A stretch of DNA of 64,000 bases, from assembly GCF_003206695.1 (NCBI RefSeq), contig NZ_PZJN01000004.1, positions 291,570 to 355,569 of the forward strand. Direction: 5' to 3'. The DNA is from Salinicola halophyticus (lineage in GTDB: Bacteria > Pseudomonadota > Gammaproteobacteria > Pseudomonadales > Halomonadaceae). Position numbers and translations under genes: made by a program. Shown here piece after piece: positions 35,296 to 46,715 of this stretch. Below the pieces are notes generated by a model. The model did not search any database, had not been told where the DNA came from, and saw only the letters and a program-made list of their open reading frames with translations. How positions within the stretch are numbered: the stretch's first letter is position 1; every line of letters begins with the position of its first letter.

Positions 35296-35722
35296 TTCAC
35301 GTCTCCTCCAAGGATATAGGACGATTATTGTTATCGGGGTTCCCTGGCGTCTGTCGGTCTCGATCCATGGCGATTTCATCGGCGTCGGACGACTCGTGAC
35401 AGCGACCGTCAGGCGACTTTTCCAGTGCCTTGACGACCTGATTCGACTGTAATCCCTGTGACGACACGACGCATGCGTTTTTATCTCTCAGCGACAGCGA
35501 CACCGTCTCTGGATAGCTCAGTGTCGTTTTCAGAACAGATCGGCCTGTTTAGCCCCGCTGCCGCCCTTCCCAGTGACGTCCTCCATGACGTGCTTTACAC
35601 GTTGGCATCGAAAGGGCGAAAAATATTACCCGCTGCAGTTGATAACAAGTATCATTCACGCCAATCCTTAACCTTTCTACGACTCTTCATCGGTCATCGC
35701 GACTCGTCACTGGATTTCTGCC
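35296..35722. promoter_or_regulatory. gbdR-efeU divergent intergenic region
   Basis: These 427 bp hold the promoter of gbdR on the minus strand and the iron-controlled promoter of the efe operon on the plus strand. The only element I can support is the Fur box at 35641. Small frames across it show no coding features. Confidence 0.4.
35641..35659. promoter_or_regulatory. Fur box upstream of efeU
   Basis: GATAACAAGTATCATTCAC matches 13 of 19 positions of the Fur consensus, including both GATAA and ATCATT halves. It lies 63 bp before the efeU start, so iron repression of the efe genes is expected. Confidence 0.65.
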
Positions 35723-36568
35723 ATGTTGGTACCGTTTCTCATCATGCTGCGGGAAGGCCTGGAAGCGGCCCTCATCGTCGGCATCATCGCCAGTTATCTT
35801 CGTCAGACCGGGCGTGGCGCGTGGATGCCCGCCGTCTGGATCGGCATTTTTCTCGCTGCCGCTCTCGCCCTGTTGCTTGGCGCAGGTCTGCAATTTGCCA
35901 GCGCGGAATTTCCGCAGCGTCAACAGGAGCTGTTCGAGGCCGTGGTTGGCTTTCTCGCCGTCGGCGTGTTGACCTGGATGGTGCTATGGATGCGTCGTGC
36001 CGCCCGCGGCATGCGCCACGAGCTGAATCAGGCGCTCGACCAGGCGTTCCGCGCCGGTCGGCGGCACACCTACGCGCTGATCGCGATGGTGTTTCTCGCC
36101 GTGGCCCGAGAAGGGCTGGAATCGATCTTCTTTCTGCTGGCAGTCTTTCAGCAGAGCCATGATGCCCATGCGCCACTGGGGGCACTACTGGGACTGGGCG
36201 TGGCCGTCGTTCTGGGGCTGGCACTCTACCGCGGCAGCCTGCGCTTGCCGCTGGGCCACTTCTTCCGGGCTACCGGATTGTTCATCCTGCTAGTAGCCGC
36301 CGGCCTGTTTGCCGGATCGGTGCGTGCGCTACATGAAGCCGGGCTGTGGAATCATTCCCAGCAGGTGGTCTTCGACCTCAGTGACCTATTGCCGCTGGAC
36401 ACCCCTTTGGGCTCGCTGTTCTCGGGAATCTTCGGCTACCAGCCTGCCCCCACGGTCAGTGAAGTGACGGCCTATATCGGCTATCTTCTCATTGCGCTAT
36501 GGCTGTTGCGGCCGCGTCCGTCCTACCGTGTGACGCCGGCAGCGCACGCCCGGCCAGAGCGAGCGTGA
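35723..36568 (+). CDS. efeU: Ferrous/ferric iron permease EfeU (FTR1 family)
   Basis: This inner-membrane iron permease (281 aa) has about seven helices. The two REGLE iron-ligand motifs are both present: MLREGLEAALIVG near the start and VAREGLESIFFLL around residue 130. It is the first gene of efeU-efeO-efeB-efeM. EfeO follows after four bases. In E. coli this system imports ferrous iron at acid pH. Confidence 0.94.
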   Translation: MLVPFLIMLREGLEAALIVGIIASYLRQTGRGAWMPAVWIGIFLAAALALLLGAGLQFASAEFPQRQQELFEAVVGFLAVGVLTWMVLWMRRAARGMRHELNQALDQAFRAGRRHTYALIAMVFLAVAREGLESIFFLLAVFQQSHDAHAPLGALLGLGVAVVLGLALYRGSLRLPLGHFFRATGLFILLVAAGLFAGSVRALHEAGLWNHSQQVVFDLSDLLPLDTPLGSLFSGIFGYQPAPTVSEVTAYIGYLLIALWLLRPRPSYRVTPAAHARPERA

Positions 36569-36572
36569 CCCC

Positions 36573-37730
36573 ATGACTCGCAACGCTGAACTCGTCCCGC
36601 CGTCACCTCGCGCGATGCGCCTCGGGCTCGTCATGTCGTTTTTGCTGATGCTGTTTGCCCTGGGCGTATTTATCCTGTCGCTCGAGGCGGTCAGAACGCC
36701 GAACGACGATGGCTATCGGGTCGACGTCACCGCCAGTGGCTGTGAGCCGAATCGTCTGGAAGTCCCCGCCGGTCAACGAACCTTCACCGTGGTCAATCGA
36801 TCGGATCGAGCCATCGAGTGGGAGATCGTCGACGGCGTCATGGTGCTCGCGGAGCGCGAGAACATCGCCCCCGGCCTGCGCCAGCCGCTGACCGCCACGC
36901 TCAAAGCCGGCGACTATGCGATGACCTGCGGTCTACTGAGCAACCCCCACGGCACCCTGCACGTCGTCGCCGGCGAATCAGATGCCGAGACGCCCGCGCT
37001 TTCCACCACGGCCTTCGTCGGGCCGCTGGCCGAGTATCGTGTCTATACCACTCTGCAGCTGCGAAAGCTCCACCGCAGCGCCGCGGAACTCCGTGACGCC
37101 ATCGCTGCCGGCGATCTCGAGGCGGCGCAGCAGGCCTATCGGGACGCGCGTCGTGTCGATCTGCATCTGGCCATGCCGATCGGTCTGTTCAGTGATCTCG
37201 ACCAGCGTCTCAACGCCCATGCCGCCGATTTCGAACAGCGCGAGAACGACCCCGCTTTCGTCGGTTTCCAGCGCCTCGCCGGCGGCCTGTTCGAGCAGCA
37301 GAGCACGGCCGGTCTGAACGGCGCGGCCGAACAGCTGGTGGCGGACGTGGATACGCTGACCGCCCGGCTCAAGAGCGCCTCGATTCCACCCGCGCAGCTG
37401 GCCGATGGCAGCGCTCGCATCCTCGAGACATGGCTCGATCATCATCGCGACGACGACGCCATCGGGCAGCACGATCTCGCCGATCTGGTCGCCCTGACGG
37501 AAGGCGCCGACAAGATCGTCTCGCTGCTGTCGCCGCTACTGGAAAGCCAGTCTCCGGCAACTCTCCATACACTCGAGGCCAATCTTGCCGCCCTGCAGCG
37601 GGACCTTCAGGCGGATGCCGATTCGTCCGCGTCCCGAAGCGCCGCCGACGATGCCGACCTGCTGCAGGCAACCCGGGCGCTGGCCAGGTCACTTACCGGC
37701 ATCAACCCTGCACTCACTCTGGAAGGTTAA
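36573..37730 (+). CDS. efeO: Iron uptake protein EfeO with cupredoxin and degenerate M75 domain
   Basis: This is the periplasmic component of the Efe system (385 aa). It has an N-terminal hydrophobic anchor (about 17-40) and a cupredoxin domain with SGCEPNRLEVPAG, IEWEIVDGVMVLAERENIAPG and MTCGLLSNPHGTLHV. An imelysin/M75 domain follows from about residue 145. In that domain the metal-binding HxxE motif is replaced: residues 233-236 read QRLA in FVGFQRLAGGLF. The YxRIEP-like segment is also missing. The neighbouring EfeM keeps both, so metal binding may have moved there. Confidence 0.9.
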   Translation: MTRNAELVPPSPRAMRLGLVMSFLLMLFALGVFILSLEAVRTPNDDGYRVDVTASGCEPNRLEVPAGQRTFTVVNRSDRAIEWEIVDGVMVLAERENIAPGLRQPLTATLKAGDYAMTCGLLSNPHGTLHVVAGESDAETPALSTTAFVGPLAEYRVYTTLQLRKLHRSAAELRDAIAAGDLEAAQQAYRDARRVDLHLAMPIGLFSDLDQRLNAHAADFEQRENDPAFVGFQRLAGGLFEQQSTAGLNGAAEQLVADVDTLTARLKSASIPPAQLADGSARILETWLDHHRDDDAIGQHDLADLVALTEGADKIVSLLSPLLESQSPATLHTLEANLAALQRDLQADADSSASRSAADDADLLQATRALARSLTGINPALTLEG

Positions 37731-37748
37731 CGACCCGGTTTATCGCTT

Positions 37749-39188
37749 ATGAGTCAGTCCGATCGTTCATCACGCTGCCCTTTTTCACTCAAGCCCCCCT
37801 CTCGTGAGAACAAGCCTCGTGAGAACAAGCCTCGCGAGAACGAGCCTCGCGGAGCCGAGGCTTCTGAATCGAGGGCAATCGATGTCTCGATGAAACTCGA
37901 ACGCCGCCGGTTTCTCAAAGGTGCGGGAATGTCCGGGCTTGGCGTCGCACTCGGCGGTTTCGCGCTGGGCAGCGCCTGTCCCGCCCGGGCGCTGGCCGCC
38001 ACCGGCCATGGTCAGGACGTGACCAGCGCACCGCAGCAACAGGATTCGCAGCTGCGCTACCCGTTCCACGGCCTCCATCAGCAGGGGGTCGTCACGCCCC
38101 GCCCGGCCAGCGGGATGCTGGTCGCCTTCGACGTGCTGGCGCGGGATCGGGATGATCTGGAGACGTTGCTGAAGATCCTCACCGAGCGCATCGCCTTTCT
38201 CACTCAGGGCGGCAGGATCCCCGAGCGCGATCCGCTGTTCCCGCCGCCGGATTCCGGCATTCTGGGGCCGCAAATCGCCCCCGACGGGCTGACCGTCACG
38301 CTGGCGGTGGGCGACTCGCTGTTCGATGACCGCTACGGGCTGGGTGACGTAAGGCCCAGACATCTGCAGCGTATGCAGGGCTTTCCCAACGACGCGCTGG
38401 AGGCCGCGCGCTGTCATGGCGACCTCGCGCTGCAGATCTGCGCCAACACGCTGGATACCGGCTACCACGCCCTGCGCGACATCATCAAGAACACGCCGGG
38501 GCTTTTGATGGTCCGCTGGAAGCAGGAAGGCACCGTGCCGCTGCTACCGCCCGCGCCGGGCGATGTCGATGGCAGTGCCCGCAACTTCCTCGGCTTTCGC
38601 GACGGTTCCGCCAACCCCGAGGGCGACGACGCAGCGCTGATGGACGAACTGGTGTGGGTCGGCAAGCACCACGACGAGCCGGCCTGGGCCAACGGCGGCA
38701 GCTATTTGGCAGCGCGCATCATTCGCAACTTCGTCGAGCGCTGGGACCGTACCCCGCTACACGAGCAGGAGATGATCTTCGGCCGTCGCAAGGTGAGCGG
38801 CGCGCCGCTTTCCGAAGACGGCCCGGAGGGAAAGGAGCAGGACGTTCCCGATTACTCGTCGGATCCGGAGGGCGAGATCACCCCGCTCGATGCCCATATC
38901 CGCCTGGCCAATCCGCGCACGCCGGAGACGGCGGGGAATCGCATTCTGCGCCGACCGTTCAACTACTCCAACGGCGTCGAGGCCAATGGCCAGCTCGATA
39001 TGGGGCTGCTTTTCCTCTGCTTTCAGGCTGACCTGGAGGCCGGCTTCATCACCGTTCAGCAGCGTCTCGACGGCGAACCGCTGGAGGAGTACATCAAGCC
39101 GGTAGGCGGCGGCTACTTCTTCGTACTGCCCGGCGCGCAAGACGATACCGATTTTCTGGGTCGCAGCCTGCTGGCTGCGACCGCTTGA
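37749..39188 (+). CDS. efeB: Deferrochelatase/peroxidase EfeB, Dyp type
   Basis: This Dyp-type haem peroxidase (479 aa) is exported by the Tat pathway and oxidises ferrous iron, or removes iron from haem, at the cell surface. The twin-arginine motif is [10 protein letters not shown] at about residues 50-59. Haem motifs are [13 protein letters not shown] and the later [10 protein letters not shown]. The first 47 residues before the Tat signal contain three near-copies of RENKP. A start at the ATG 37890 would give a normal Tat leader. I keep the longer frame because CPF-type N-termini are plausible for this family, but the true start is open. Confidence 0.92.
   Translation: MSQSDRSSRCPFSLKPPSRENKPRENKPRENEPRGAEASESRAIDVSMKLERRRFLKGAGMSGLGVALGGFALGSACPARALAATGHGQDVTSAPQQQDSQLRYPFHGLHQQGVVTPRPASGMLVAFDVLARDRDDLETLLKILTERIAFLTQGGRIPERDPLFPPPDSGILGPQIAPDGLTVTLAVGDSLFDDRYGLGDVRPRHLQRMQGFPNDALEAARCHGDLALQICANTLDTGYHALRDIIKNTPGLLMVRWKQEGTVPLLPPAPGDVDGSARNFLGFRDGSANPEGDDAALMDELVWVGKHHDEPAWANGGSYLAARIIRNFVERWDRTPLHEQEMIFGRRKVSGAPLSEDGPEGKEQDVPDYSSDPEGEITPLDAHIRLANPRTPETAGNRILRRPFNYSNGVEANGQLDMGLLFLCFQADLEAGFITVQQRLDGEPLEEYIKPVGGGYFFVLPGAQDDTDFLGRSLLAATA
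37801..37850. repeat. 15-bp tandem repeat inside the 5' end of efeB
   Basis: CCTCGTGAGAACAAG occurs twice exactly, and a third copy has two changes. Being a multiple of three it keeps the frame and encodes (P)RENK repeats before the Tat signal. If efeB really starts at 37890 the array lies in the leader instead. Confidence 0.8.
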
Positions 39189-39283
39189 GCCAATTCGATT
39201 CTGGAAGACAACACCGCTCGCGACGACGAGCCGATGGTTCATGACCGCCGACTGGCACCCGGATCATTCAATGGAGACACACA

Positions 39284-40141
39284 ATGAAGACGATCATACC
39301 CAAGACGTGGCTCGCCGCCGGTGCACTCGGCCTTGTCTCGTCAACCATGACGCTGACCACCACCGCTCACGCCGATGTCGCGCCGGCGGCGCTGGTGGGC
39401 CCGGTCGCCGACTACAAGCTCTATGTGCTCGACAACCTGGAACAGCTGGTCTCGCATACCGAGGATTTCACCGCCGCCGTTCAGGCCGGTGACGTGGACA
39501 AGGCCCAGGCGCTCTACGCGCCGACGCGGGTCTACTACGAGCGCATCGAGCCGATCGCCGAGCTTTTCGCCGATCTTGATGCCAGCATCGACGCGCGCGA
39601 AGACGACTACGAAAAAGGCGTCGAGGATCCCGATTTCACCGGTTTCCACCGTCTCGAGTACGCCCTGTTCCACGACAACAGTACCCAAGGCATGGAGACC
39701 TATGCTCTGGGGTTGATGGACGACGTCAACGATCTGGACGGCCGCGTTCAGGACCTGACCTTTCCGCCCCAAACGGTCGTTGGCGGCGCTGCCGCGCTGA
39801 TGGAAGAGGTCGCGGCAACCAAGGTGTCAGGCGAAGAGGATCGTTACAGCCGCACCGACCTATGGGATTTTCAGGGCAACGTCGACGGCGCCCGCGAAAT
39901 TTTCGATCTGTTCAAGCCGCTGGCAGCCAAGGAGGACGCCGACTTCGTCGCTCGAGTACAGGACAATTTCGACGACGTGGAAGCGACCCTGGCCGACTAT
40001 CGCCTGGACGCCGACGACCCGAATGCCGGCTTCGAATCCTACGACAAGGTCAGCGATGCCGATCGCCGCGCGCTGACCGGGCCGGTGACGGTGCTCGCCG
40101 AGGATCTGTCGACGCTGCGCGGGGTGCTCGGCTTGAACTGA
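39284..40141 (+). CDS. efeM: Iron uptake protein EfeM (M75/imelysin domain only)
   Basis: This periplasmic EfeO-like protein (285 aa) lacks the cupredoxin domain. The signal peptide ends at TTAHAD (about residue 30). The intact M75 metal motif HRLE is at residues 122-125 (TGFHRLEYALF), and YYERIEPIAELF comes before it. It lies 95 bp after efeB with its own GGAGACACACA ribosome-binding region. The pairing of a degenerate EfeO with an intact EfeM suggests division of labour. Confidence 0.93.
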   Translation: MKTIIPKTWLAAGALGLVSSTMTLTTTAHADVAPAALVGPVADYKLYVLDNLEQLVSHTEDFTAAVQAGDVDKAQALYAPTRVYYERIEPIAELFADLDASIDAREDDYEKGVEDPDFTGFHRLEYALFHDNSTQGMETYALGLMDDVNDLDGRVQDLTFPPQTVVGGAAALMEEVAATKVSGEEDRYSRTDLWDFQGNVDGAREIFDLFKPLAAKEDADFVARVQDNFDDVEATLADYRLDADDPNAGFESYDKVSDADRRALTGPVTVLAEDLSTLRGVLGLN

Positions 40142-40206
40142 ATCATCAGGTGATAACGCGCCGAAGCCCGAAATAGGCGTCTTGACGGGGCGAAGCGCAC
40201 TTCTTC

Positions 40207-40234
40207 AACAGGCCGGCTGATCGCCGGCCCTGTT
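40207..40234. terminator. Hairpin between convergent efeM and DUF2254 gene
   Basis: AACAGGCCGGC pairs with GCCGGCCCTGTT with one bulged base around a short loop. There is no clean U-run, so termination strength is uncertain, but the convergent position is right. Confidence 0.5.
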
Positions 40235-40283
40235 CGTTCGGGGCCGCGGTTCGAAGGCTTCCCGACATCGCTTCGGAATCGGT

Positions 40284-41531
40284 TCATGCCCGCCGCGCCG
40301 CTTTCACACGCTGACGGTCCTCTTCCAGCGTCAGTCCGATATCGAAGCGATTGATAAGCCGTTCACGATGTTCGTCGACGAGGCGCTTGACGCGGTTGTC
40401 TCCGATTGCGCCTAACGCACTCAAAGCCTTCTGCAAGCGAATGCCGACCTCTACCGTTGCGGCGCCATCGCGAGCGATGGGAGTGAAGAAGTCCTCGAAC
40501 AGGTCTTTCGTCTGTAACGCCTCGACATACACATGCCGGACCGGCTGGTCCGACTCGTCGATACCGCCCTCCGCATGACGTACCCATGGCGTCAGCACCC
40601 GGACGCCGCAGCCAATCACGTCGATTGCCGTACCGGGGTCGTTGATTCCCGGTGACAACGCTCTCGACGCCACCTCCGCCAGCACGATGATGCCGAATCG
40701 CGGATCCTCCTCGAAACGGCGCGACGGGCTGATCGTGAAGGCCTCGGCAATTTTCTCGGCACGCGCCTCATCCAGCGTGGGCGTCGACGCCAGCACTCTG
40801 GTCATGTCGAGGAACGTTCCCGGCAATGCCTGCACGTAGATGGCATGGCCCAGATCCTCGGCCAGCGAATCCAGCAGCGGCATGTCGATGTGCTGAAGAT
40901 AACCCACCTTGCCGGCGCGAACCGGCTCGAGCCCTTCCGGCACCGTGGCAGGCATCGCCTGGCCACCCAGATAGGGCTGATCCATGCGCCCTTCCAGCGC
41001 TTTCCTGGCCGCCGTTTCCACTTTGTCGATGGTGTCTCGCACCCGACCCAGCCGAGTCAGATAACCGGCCCACTTGATCAACTGGTAGACCATCATCACG
41101 ATGACGACGAGCGTCGCCGCGAACAGCAGTGTCCGGCCATCTTCGTCGTAGATGCCGGCCGCCAGCGCAATGATCCCGACCAGACTGAACAGGAAGGCGC
41201 CGATGAAGGTTGCCAGCGTGTTCTGCGTCACGCGGTCCTCGATCAGCAGAAGATTGGCCCGCGGGCTGACGTTGCTGGTAGCCGAACCGTAGGCAGTCAC
41301 CATCGCGCCGAGAGAGAACGTGGTCACCGCCAGCATGCTCGAGGCGATGATATTGAGAATGCTGTCTACGGCTCTAGCCCCGATGCTGACCACCGATGGC
41401 ACGTCCAGCCAGGGCGTCACCAGCCAGGCGACCAACGCCGTGACCACGCCGCCCAACGAAAAGAGCGTTGCGCGGTACCACAGAGAGCGGCGTAGCTGAC
41501 GCCACACCCATTGAAAGCGCCCCATTAACAT
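40284..41531 (-). CDS. DUF2254 family membrane protein
   Basis: This conserved inner-membrane protein is of unknown function. About four hydrophobic helices lie in the first 170 residues (LFSLGGVVTALVAWLV, IIASSMLAVTTFSLGAMV, TLATFIGAFLFSLVGIIAL, LLFAATLVVIVMMVYQL), followed by a long soluble domain with MPLLDSLAEDLGHAIYV and VIGCGVRVL. I take the ATG at 41531 (415 aa) because GGGATGGGAACC precedes it; a GTG at 41558 would add nine residues. It stands alone between efeM and the topoisomerase gene. Confidence 0.85.
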   Translation of the reverse strand: MLMGRFQWVWRQLRRSLWYRATLFSLGGVVTALVAWLVTPWLDVPSVVSIGARAVDSILNIIASSMLAVTTFSLGAMVTAYGSATSNVSPRANLLLIEDRVTQNTLATFIGAFLFSLVGIIALAAGIYDEDGRTLLFAATLVVIVMMVYQLIKWAGYLTRLGRVRDTIDKVETAARKALEGRMDQPYLGGQAMPATVPEGLEPVRAGKVGYLQHIDMPLLDSLAEDLGHAIYVQALPGTFLDMTRVLASTPTLDEARAEKIAEAFTISPSRRFEEDPRFGIIVLAEVASRALSPGINDPGTAIDVIGCGVRVLTPWVRHAEGGIDESDQPVRHVYVEALQTKDLFEDFFTPIARDGAATVEVGIRLQKALSALGAIGDNRVKRLVDEHRERLINRFDIGLTLEEDRQRVKAARRA

Positions 41532-41682
41532 ACGGTTCCCATCCCTGGATTGAATCACGCTCAGTCTACGCCAAACGGGCTATCGACGAGCCTTTTGCCG
41601 ATGCTGGTCTATTCTGATCTCGAACCTGTCCATCACGATGACGGACAGCATCGACCATCGGTTCGGGCAAAAGGAGCTTGCC

Positions 41683-42693
41683 ATGACCACGACCCCCGCA
41701 AGGCGGGTGACCCGCCATCGCTGCGGCAAGGGCTTCACCTATCGCACACCGAATGGCAGGACGCTGAACGACAAGGCGTGGCGCGACTGGATCCGGTCGC
41801 TGGCGATCCCGCCGGCCTGGCGCGATGTCGAGATCGTGCTCGACAAACGTCACCATATCCACGCTTCCGGCCGCGACAGCGCCGGCCGCAAGCAGTACGT
41901 CTACAACGCCGAGTGGCGCGAAAAGCGCGAAGTGCTGAAATTCGACCGCATCGTCGAATTTGCTTTACGGCTGACGCCCATGCGTCGCGTCACCGGCCAG
42001 CATCTCACGCTCGAAGGAATGCCCCGGCAGAAGGTGCTCGCCTGCATGGTGCGGCTGATCGACAGCGCCTACTTTCGACCGGGGAGCGAGCGCTACCGGG
42101 AAGAGAACGAGTCCTACGGCTTGACCACCATGCGCTCCAGGCACCTGACCATCGATGGCGACGAGCTGATATTCGACTACCAGGGCAAGAGTGGCCAGCA
42201 TCAGCATCGCGTGGTCGAGGATGAGCGCCTGGCCAGGATCGTCGGCGAGCTCGACGACATTCCCGGCTACCAGATCTTCAAGTATTTCGACGACGACGGC
42301 CGCAAAGTGAGAGTCGACAGTCACGATCTCAACGACTACATCCATGAAGTGATGGGCGAACGCTTCAGCGCCAAGGATTTCCGCACCTGGGCCGGCACGT
42401 CGATTGCCGCACTGGCGCTGGAAGAGCTCGGCCCGGGCGACAACGACAAGGTCAGCCAAAGCAATGTCCGCCAGGCGGTCGAACGCGTCGCCAAGACGCT
42501 GGGCAACACGCCGAGTATCGCCAAGGCGAGCTATATCGATCCGCGGGTCGTGGAAAGCTATCTCGATGGCCGGACGCTGGATCATTTCCGCAAACTGGTG
42601 GAGACCGAACTGGAGGCGGACGACAAGCTGACCGGCCCGGACGAGCGCGCCATTCTCAGGTTGTTGAGAAGCCGGCTGGAATCGGCGAGCTGA
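41683..42693 (+). CDS. Type IB DNA topoisomerase (eukaryote/poxvirus-like)
   Basis: This DNA topoisomerase IB (336 aa) relaxes supercoils through a 3'-phosphotyrosine link. Features are the N-terminal TPNGRTLNDKAWRDWIRSLAIPPAW (Topo IB N domain), catalytic residues in GKSGQHQHRVV, FRTWAGTSIAAL (RxxxAG), and the active-site tyrosine probably in SIAKASYIDPRVVESY. The ATG at 41683 follows AAAAGGAGC. The family is scattered among bacteria and often accessory. It lies alone. Confidence 0.92.
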   Translation: MTTTPARRVTRHRCGKGFTYRTPNGRTLNDKAWRDWIRSLAIPPAWRDVEIVLDKRHHIHASGRDSAGRKQYVYNAEWREKREVLKFDRIVEFALRLTPMRRVTGQHLTLEGMPRQKVLACMVRLIDSAYFRPGSERYREENESYGLTTMRSRHLTIDGDELIFDYQGKSGQHQHRVVEDERLARIVGELDDIPGYQIFKYFDDDGRKVRVDSHDLNDYIHEVMGERFSAKDFRTWAGTSIAALALEELGPGDNDKVSQSNVRQAVERVAKTLGNTPSIAKASYIDPRVVESYLDGRTLDHFRKLVETELEADDKLTGPDERAILRLLRSRLESAS

Positions 42694-42856
42694 CGCCCCA
42701 CCGCTGGATGGAACCCGCACCTAGCAGGTCTTCACTATGCGCTATCGGCACGAGCGACCGATGCGGGCCATCGCCTTGTCGACCTATCGACAATCGACGC
42801 TGCCAGACGCTCAATGCTAAAAAGAAGGTTTGTCCACCGACCGTGCCGCATTGCCC

Positions 42857-42886
42857 GCCCCGTGCATGACATGTCATGCACGGGGC
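42857..42886. promoter_or_regulatory. 30-bp perfect palindrome upstream of the lactonase gene
   Basis: GCCCCGTGCATGACA is followed immediately by its exact reverse complement, with no spacer. It ends 49 bp before the ATG at 42936. It could be a regulator operator centred on ATGACATGTCAT, or a cruciform/hairpin ending the topoisomerase transcript. No U-run follows, which favours an operator. Confidence 0.5.
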
Positions 42887-42935
42887 CGCGGCGGCGGATA
42901 TCTCGATCTGTTCCTCCCACCGTCAAGGAAAGCGC

Positions 42936-44009
42936 ATGAACCCAGCCGAGCCCTCCATCGATACTGTCGTCTACGTCGCCAGCTCAGGAGATGGGACCAT
43001 TGGCAGCTATCGCCTGGACCGTCAGACCGAAAAGCTGATCCCGCTAGCCACCACCGAGGCGGCGGAGAACGTCATGCCGTTGGCCGTCAGCCCGGACAAG
43101 CAGTTCCTTTACGCCGCCATTCGCAGTGATCCATTGCGGGTACTGAGCTATCGCATCGACTCGAACACCGGTGGATTGACGCCACTGGGCAGCGGCGCGC
43201 TCTACGGCAGCATGGCCTATGTCGCCACCGATCGATCCGGGCGTTACCTGCTGGCGGCTTCCTACGGCGGCAACCTGGTCAGCGTCAGCCCCATCGACGG
43301 CAACGGCGTGGCCGGCGATGCCACCCAGACCTTGGAAACCGGCAGCCGCGCCCACGCGATCCTGACCACGCCGGACAACCATCACGTCTTCGCCACCAAT
43401 CTGGGAGACGACCGGCTGGCCCAGTTCTATTTCGCGGACGGTGCGCTCGCCCCCAACGATCCGCCCGCTGCCGAGACCGCCGCCGGGGCCGGGCCGCGTC
43501 ACTTCGTGTTCTCACCCGACGGCCGATTCGTCTATGTGCTGGGCGAGTTCGACGCGACGGTAACGACCTTTGCACTGAATGCCGACGCCGGTACGTTGTC
43601 CCAGGTCAGCGTGTGTCAGGGCCTGCCGGATACGCTCGAGCTGGCGCCGGGCATGCCCCGCGAGGAGATCCCGGCCGGTGACGATACTCCACGCATCTGG
43701 GCAGCCGATCTGCATATCACCCCGGACGGTCGCTATCTTTACCTTTCCGAGCGTACCAGCAGCACGCTGAGTACGCTGCGTGTCGATCCGCAAAGTGGCA
43801 AGCCGCAGTACGTCGCCAATCAGCCCACCGTGAAGCAGCCCCGAGGTTTCGAGATCGATCCTGCCGGACGCTATCTGGTCGCCGCCGGCGAGCTGAGCGA
43901 TCACCTGTCGCTCTACCGCATCGACTCCGCCAACGGTGAGCTGACCCATTTAAGCGACGCCCCGGTCGGTCGCAAGACCAACTGGGTGGAGATCGTGTCG
44001 TTCGGCTAG
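42936..44009 (+). CDS. Lactonase family beta-propeller protein (6-phosphogluconolactonase-like)
   Basis: This cytoplasmic seven-bladed propeller (357 aa) is of the YbhE/Pgl type, which hydrolyses 6-phosphogluconolactone in E. coli. Repeated blade motifs are seen: VSPDKQFLYAAIR, FSPDGRFVYVLGEFD, ITPDGRYLYLSERTSSTLS and IDPAGRYLVAAGE. The ATG at 42936 follows AAGGAAAGC. A longer frame to 42876 would start inside the palindrome. Exact substrate is not certain, since this family includes other lactonases. Confidence 0.85.
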   Translation: MNPAEPSIDTVVYVASSGDGTIGSYRLDRQTEKLIPLATTEAAENVMPLAVSPDKQFLYAAIRSDPLRVLSYRIDSNTGGLTPLGSGALYGSMAYVATDRSGRYLLAASYGGNLVSVSPIDGNGVAGDATQTLETGSRAHAILTTPDNHHVFATNLGDDRLAQFYFADGALAPNDPPAAETAAGAGPRHFVFSPDGRFVYVLGEFDATVTTFALNADAGTLSQVSVCQGLPDTLELAPGMPREEIPAGDDTPRIWAADLHITPDGRYLYLSERTSSTLSTLRVDPQSGKPQYVANQPTVKQPRGFEIDPAGRYLVAAGELSDHLSLYRIDSANGELTHLSDAPVGRKTNWVEIVSFG

Positions 44010-46592
<2,583 letters not shown>

Positions 46593-46665
46593 TCGGCGAC
46601 CGGCTCGGACTACCGAGCCGGTATCCCGTCTTTCGTCCTGCTTCGGCAACGACGGAGCCAAAAAG

Positions 46666-46698
46666 AAACGGGCCCGTGCCAATGGCACGGGCCCGTTT
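46666..46698. terminator. Bidirectional terminator between icd and cstA
   Basis: This is a 15-bp perfect stem, AAACGGGCCCGTGCC / GGCACGGGCCCGTTT, with an AAT loop. The A/T ends let it work in both directions for the convergent icd and cstA genes. Confidence 0.88.
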
Positions 46699-46715
46699 GC
46701 TTGGGCGGGTAGGCG

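Noticed and set aside
41683-42693. Topoisomerase IB gene as phage integrase
   Set aside because: The N-terminal Topo IB domain and catalytic context fit type IB topoisomerase rather than tyrosine recombinases; no att sites or tRNA nearby.
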